A stretch of 64,000 nt of DNA from Roseimaritima ulvae (GTDB taxonomy: Bacteria > Planctomycetota > Planctomycetia > Pirellulales > Pirellulaceae): positions 8,041,404 to 8,105,403 of the forward strand of contig NZ_CP042914.1 of the NCBI RefSeq assembly GCF_008065135.1, written 5' to 3'. Below, piece by piece: positions 61,826 through 64,000 of the stretch. Made by a program: the position numbers and the translations under genes. The notes under the pieces are model-generated. The model worked only from the letters and a program-made list of their open reading frames with translations. It ran no database searches and was not told the origin of the DNA. How positions within the stretch are numbered: the first letter of the stretch is position 1; each line of letters begins with the position of its first letter.

Positions 61826-63061
61826 CTAGAAGTTCAGTTCAACGCCGAACACGGCCCCGTGCAGGAACACGTCGTCGCTGTCGTCGACCTTGCGGCCGGT
61901 ACCCGGCGAAACCTCTCGTGCCAGCTGGGCCGGAGCGGTGGCCACGTTGGCCAGGTACCAGAGTTCGTACCCGCCGCTGATCGACAGGGCGTCGCCCAGC
62001 TGATAGCGGAGCGTGGTACCGAATTCCAACAACCCCGCCAGCGTCCGGTCATCGTCGAAGTTGTAGATTTCGGTGGTCGAGTCGTTGTCCAATCGATACG
62101 TGCTGTCGGTCAGATTCATGAACACCCCACCGCGAGCTCGCAGCATCGACCACAAGCGTTCGCCCAGCGGATAGCCCATATCCAGACCGACCTGAGCGCC
62201 CAGCAAATCGTTGTCGACATCGCTTTGCAAGAATCCGGTTTGATTGGGTCCCAACGCGTTATCGATGACCGAGAAGCGATACCGTTCGGAATAATCGATG
62301 TAACGAACGCCGTACAGCAGCCGCACAACATCCCAGCCGGTCGAGGTACGGTTTAACTCAAAGCTGTCGTAGTCCGCGCTGTAGGTTTGACGTTGAAATA
62401 CGTTGGTGCCTCCGTCGAAGACGTCGACATTCACGTCGTTGGGCGCGGGAGCCGAGATGATCAGCGTCTCAAAGCTGCCTGGCGGGTCCCCCACGGCAGC
62501 TCCGGCTGGGTTGCCGAGTTGCCGTGACATATCCCACTGAAACCCACCGGTGTAGGTCGCTTCGTAACCATCCACACAGTCACAGGTGCGTCCAATGGTA
62601 AACCGCATTCCCCCTTCGTGATCAAATTCCGTGAGCCGAAACTCGCGGCTGAGCGTAAAGCGTTCATCGCCGTCGCGGCGCATCATCAGGGCCTCGGCGC
62701 GGAAATAGCAACCGGGTTCACAGCTGCCAAAACAACCGTACTCAAGGCCGCCGGCAGACGCTGCACATTGGTTGCAACCACAGTTGCTACCGTGCGAGGC
62801 CGATTTGGCGTGCGCTGAACCGGCGACCGAGCTGCCCACGATCGGCTGATTGGTTTGGGCGTTAAACAGCGGCACCGGCATTCCCGATTGTTCGTCGATC
62901 GACTTGACAATCGTTTCACCGGGAGCCAGTTCGATCCCGCCCAAGTCTTCAACTTGGCCGGTGACTTGAGCCTGAGCCGTCGACATCGAGCAGTACACTG
63001 CTGCAGTGAGGGCGGTATAGACCAAGCGGCGAACGCTGTGTGTCCATGAGACGTTAAACAT
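61826..63061 (-). CDS. BBP7-type outer-membrane beta-barrel protein
   Basis: 411 residues from ATG 63061 (AAGAGG 9 nt upstream) with a signal peptide (LVYTALTAAVYCSMSTAQAQ). A Cys-rich segment (GSNCGCNQCAASAGGLEYGC, then CEPGCYFRAEALMMRRDGDE) leads into the BBP7-like barrel: EFRLTEFDHEGGMRFTIGRT, RLLYGVRYIDYSERYRF, LLGAQVGLDMGYPLGERLWS, LEFGTTLRYQLGDALSISGG and a terminal aromatic VFGVELNF, the usual outer-membrane barrel end. Planctomycete-specific surface protein; role unknown. Confidence 0.87.
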   Translation of the reverse strand: MFNVSWTHSVRRLVYTALTAAVYCSMSTAQAQVTGQVEDLGGIELAPGETIVKSIDEQSGMPVPLFNAQTNQPIVGSSVAGSAHAKSASHGSNCGCNQCAASAGGLEYGCFGSCEPGCYFRAEALMMRRDGDERFTLSREFRLTEFDHEGGMRFTIGRTCDCVDGYEATYTGGFQWDMSRQLGNPAGAAVGDPPGSFETLIISAPAPNDVNVDVFDGGTNVFQRQTYSADYDSFELNRTSTGWDVVRLLYGVRYIDYSERYRFSVIDNALGPNQTGFLQSDVDNDLLGAQVGLDMGYPLGERLWSMLRARGGVFMNLTDSTYRLDNDSTTEIYNFDDDRTLAGLLEFGTTLRYQLGDALSISGGYELWYLANVATAPAQLAREVSPGTGRKVDDSDDVFLHGAVFGVELNF

Positions 63062-63161
63062 CGGGAAACCTCTTAGCGAAACGGCGCACCGCAACTGCGA
63101 AGCGTCTGAGTCTGCGACGTAAATGATCGGGATTGGAACGAGCCCCAGCAGCTCGTTCTTA

Positions 63162-64000
63162 CTAACGGGTTGTCAATTGATCGACGACGGGCACCAAACA
63201 GGTCTGCCGGACCAGTCGTAACATCCGGCTGGCTTGGCGGTCGTCGACCACGACGCCGCGGACAATCAACTGGTTGTCGTGAGCCTGAACACGCACGCGA
63301 CTTTTCGGAAACGTGGTGCCCAGCATCTGGGTAAGCTTGTCAGCGGTGGCCGACAAACCGTCCAGTTCCGAAGGCGGTCCCGCATCGACATGCACGTTGT
63401 AAATCACCGGTTGGGCATTCGCGTCTTCGCCCACCCAAACGGCCAGGCGAGTGCTACCGCCACGTTGACCGACGACCCGCAGGGCCGACAAGCCAGCGGG
63501 CAGAACCTGGCAAATGGTTTCATCTTCCACCGCGAAACAACGTACCTGCCCTGCGATCTTCAAGGCGTGCATCTGCGCCTTGCCGACCTGGATGTCTTGG
63601 TTCGCACGGACCGCCGCTGGCAGCGGCTGCCCAGCACTGGCCGGCGTCGCAGAAACGGGCTCGGCTTTGGCAGCTACCGACTGCACCGGAGCGGCTGCCG
63701 GTTGGGGTGCGGCGGCTACCGCCTGCGGCACTGCTGCAGCGGGCTGCGGCGCGGCAGCGGCGGGCTGCGGTGCAGCAGCGACCGGTTGCGCGGGCGTGGT
63801 GAACACGCCTGCGGTCGCGACGTCGGCCGGACCGGCCACGGGGCGAGCCCGAGTGATCGGAGTGGGATTTTTGATCCGCTCGTCGATCTCCTCAGGAACA
63901 TCGATCACCAACCCGGCTCGCTCGTGAACCAAACTGGCCATCGGGTCCATCGCCACGCCGGCCTCAACCACGATGGGTGTAATGTCCAGCGCTTTGGACG
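63162..64000 (-). CDS. Pilus/secretin-type protein, C-terminal part (5' end outside window)
   Basis: The frame stays open to the right edge, so the start is missing. The visible part has VVEAGVAMDPMASLVHERAG, a Pro/Ala/Gln-rich low-complexity tract (~60 residues), then a T2SS/T3SS pilus-formation N-terminal domain (QDIQVGKAQMHALKIAGQVR, FAVEDETICQVLPAGLSALR, RLAVWVGEDANAQPVIYNVH) and a BON-like end (ADKLTQMLGTTFPKSRVRVQ, NQLIVRGVVVDDRQASRMLR, DQLTTR stop). This domain normally heads CpaC/RcpA secretins; here the secretin barrel is absent downstream, so it is a stand-alone pilot or periplasmic-ring protein. Confidence 0.78.
   Translation of the reverse strand, partial: SKALDITPIVVEAGVAMDPMASLVHERAGLVIDVPEEIDERIKNPTPITRARPVAGPADVATAGVFTTPAQPVAAAPQPAAAAPQPAAAVPQAVAAAPQPAAAPVQSVAAKAEPVSATPASAGQPLPAAVRANQDIQVGKAQMHALKIAGQVRCFAVEDETICQVLPAGLSALRVVGQRGGSTRLAVWVGEDANAQPVIYNVHVDAGPPSELDGLSATADKLTQMLGTTFPKSRVRVQAHDNQLIVRGVVVDDRQASRMLRLVRQTCLVPVVDQLTTR

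Overview
The window is high-GC chromosomal DNA from a member of the Planctomycetota, most likely family Pirellulaceae. The evidence is gene content: two DUF1559 pseudopilin-like proteins with the H-X9-DG C-terminal region, a DUF1549/DUF1553 cytochrome plus DUF1501 gene pair, a PVC-type CxxCH haem protein, a DUF1571 protein, an SHD1-domain protein, a BBP7-type beta-barrel, and a matrixin/dockerin protein that opens with the planctomycete 'LESRRLLA' motif. The assignment to family level is inference.

Layout. 0-4.7 kb: a CpsD/Wzc-like ATPase and an ExeA-like AAA ATPase (exopolysaccharide or secretion theme), then a translationally coupled pair of zinc-ribbon membrane proteins. 5-14 kb: housekeeping block with monomeric isocitrate dehydrogenase, ribosomal protein L33, RecJ, a GDSL/DUF1080 fusion enzyme with an endonuclease/exonuclease/phosphatase-fold protein, and a three-gene overlapping operon ending in TrkA. 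14.6-22.6 kb: two large haem proteins, a membrane protein and a DUF1559 pseudopilin with a tiny downstream lipoprotein. 22.8-31 kb: accessory region beginning at tRNA-Lys(CTT), visibly more AT-rich, holding a SERAC1-like alpha/beta hydrolase with a large unassigned C-terminal region, a TIR-like (CAP12/PF10137-type) protein, a broken tyrosine integrase and a DUF1016 PDDEXK nuclease. 31.4-34.4 kb: K+ channel, cobalamin-binding protein and a small graveyard of gene fragments. 34.8-45 kb: secreted and surface proteins, an NtrC-type two-component pair, DUF1571 and PDZ proteins. 45-56 kb: the DUF1549/DUF1553-DUF1501 pair, an SHD1 protein, a BON protein, a Wza-like SLBB lipoprotein and a large AsmA-like protein. 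56-64 kb: MiaB, MsrB, an orphan ABC ATPase, LeuB, BBP7 and the start-less end of a pilus/secretin-type protein running off the right edge.

The most striking feature is not a gene. Almost every intergenic space carries short palindromic repeats of several families, nearly all headed by the tetranucleotide GTAG and many with a constant GCCA loop and a covarying 8-bp stem. This is the layout of REP/BIME elements mobilised by RAYT (TnpA-REP) enzymes. Several copies touch the stop codon of the upstream gene and one composite repeat lies inside the 5' coding end of the DUF1501 gene. Beside these are heptanucleotide arrays at three loci, a MITE-like element with 17-bp terminal inverted repeats in two copies, and a composite of about 160-190 bp in three copies. 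The best candidate for an undescribed functional system is the hydrolase/TIR-like pair in the accessory region; an anti-phage role is inference only.
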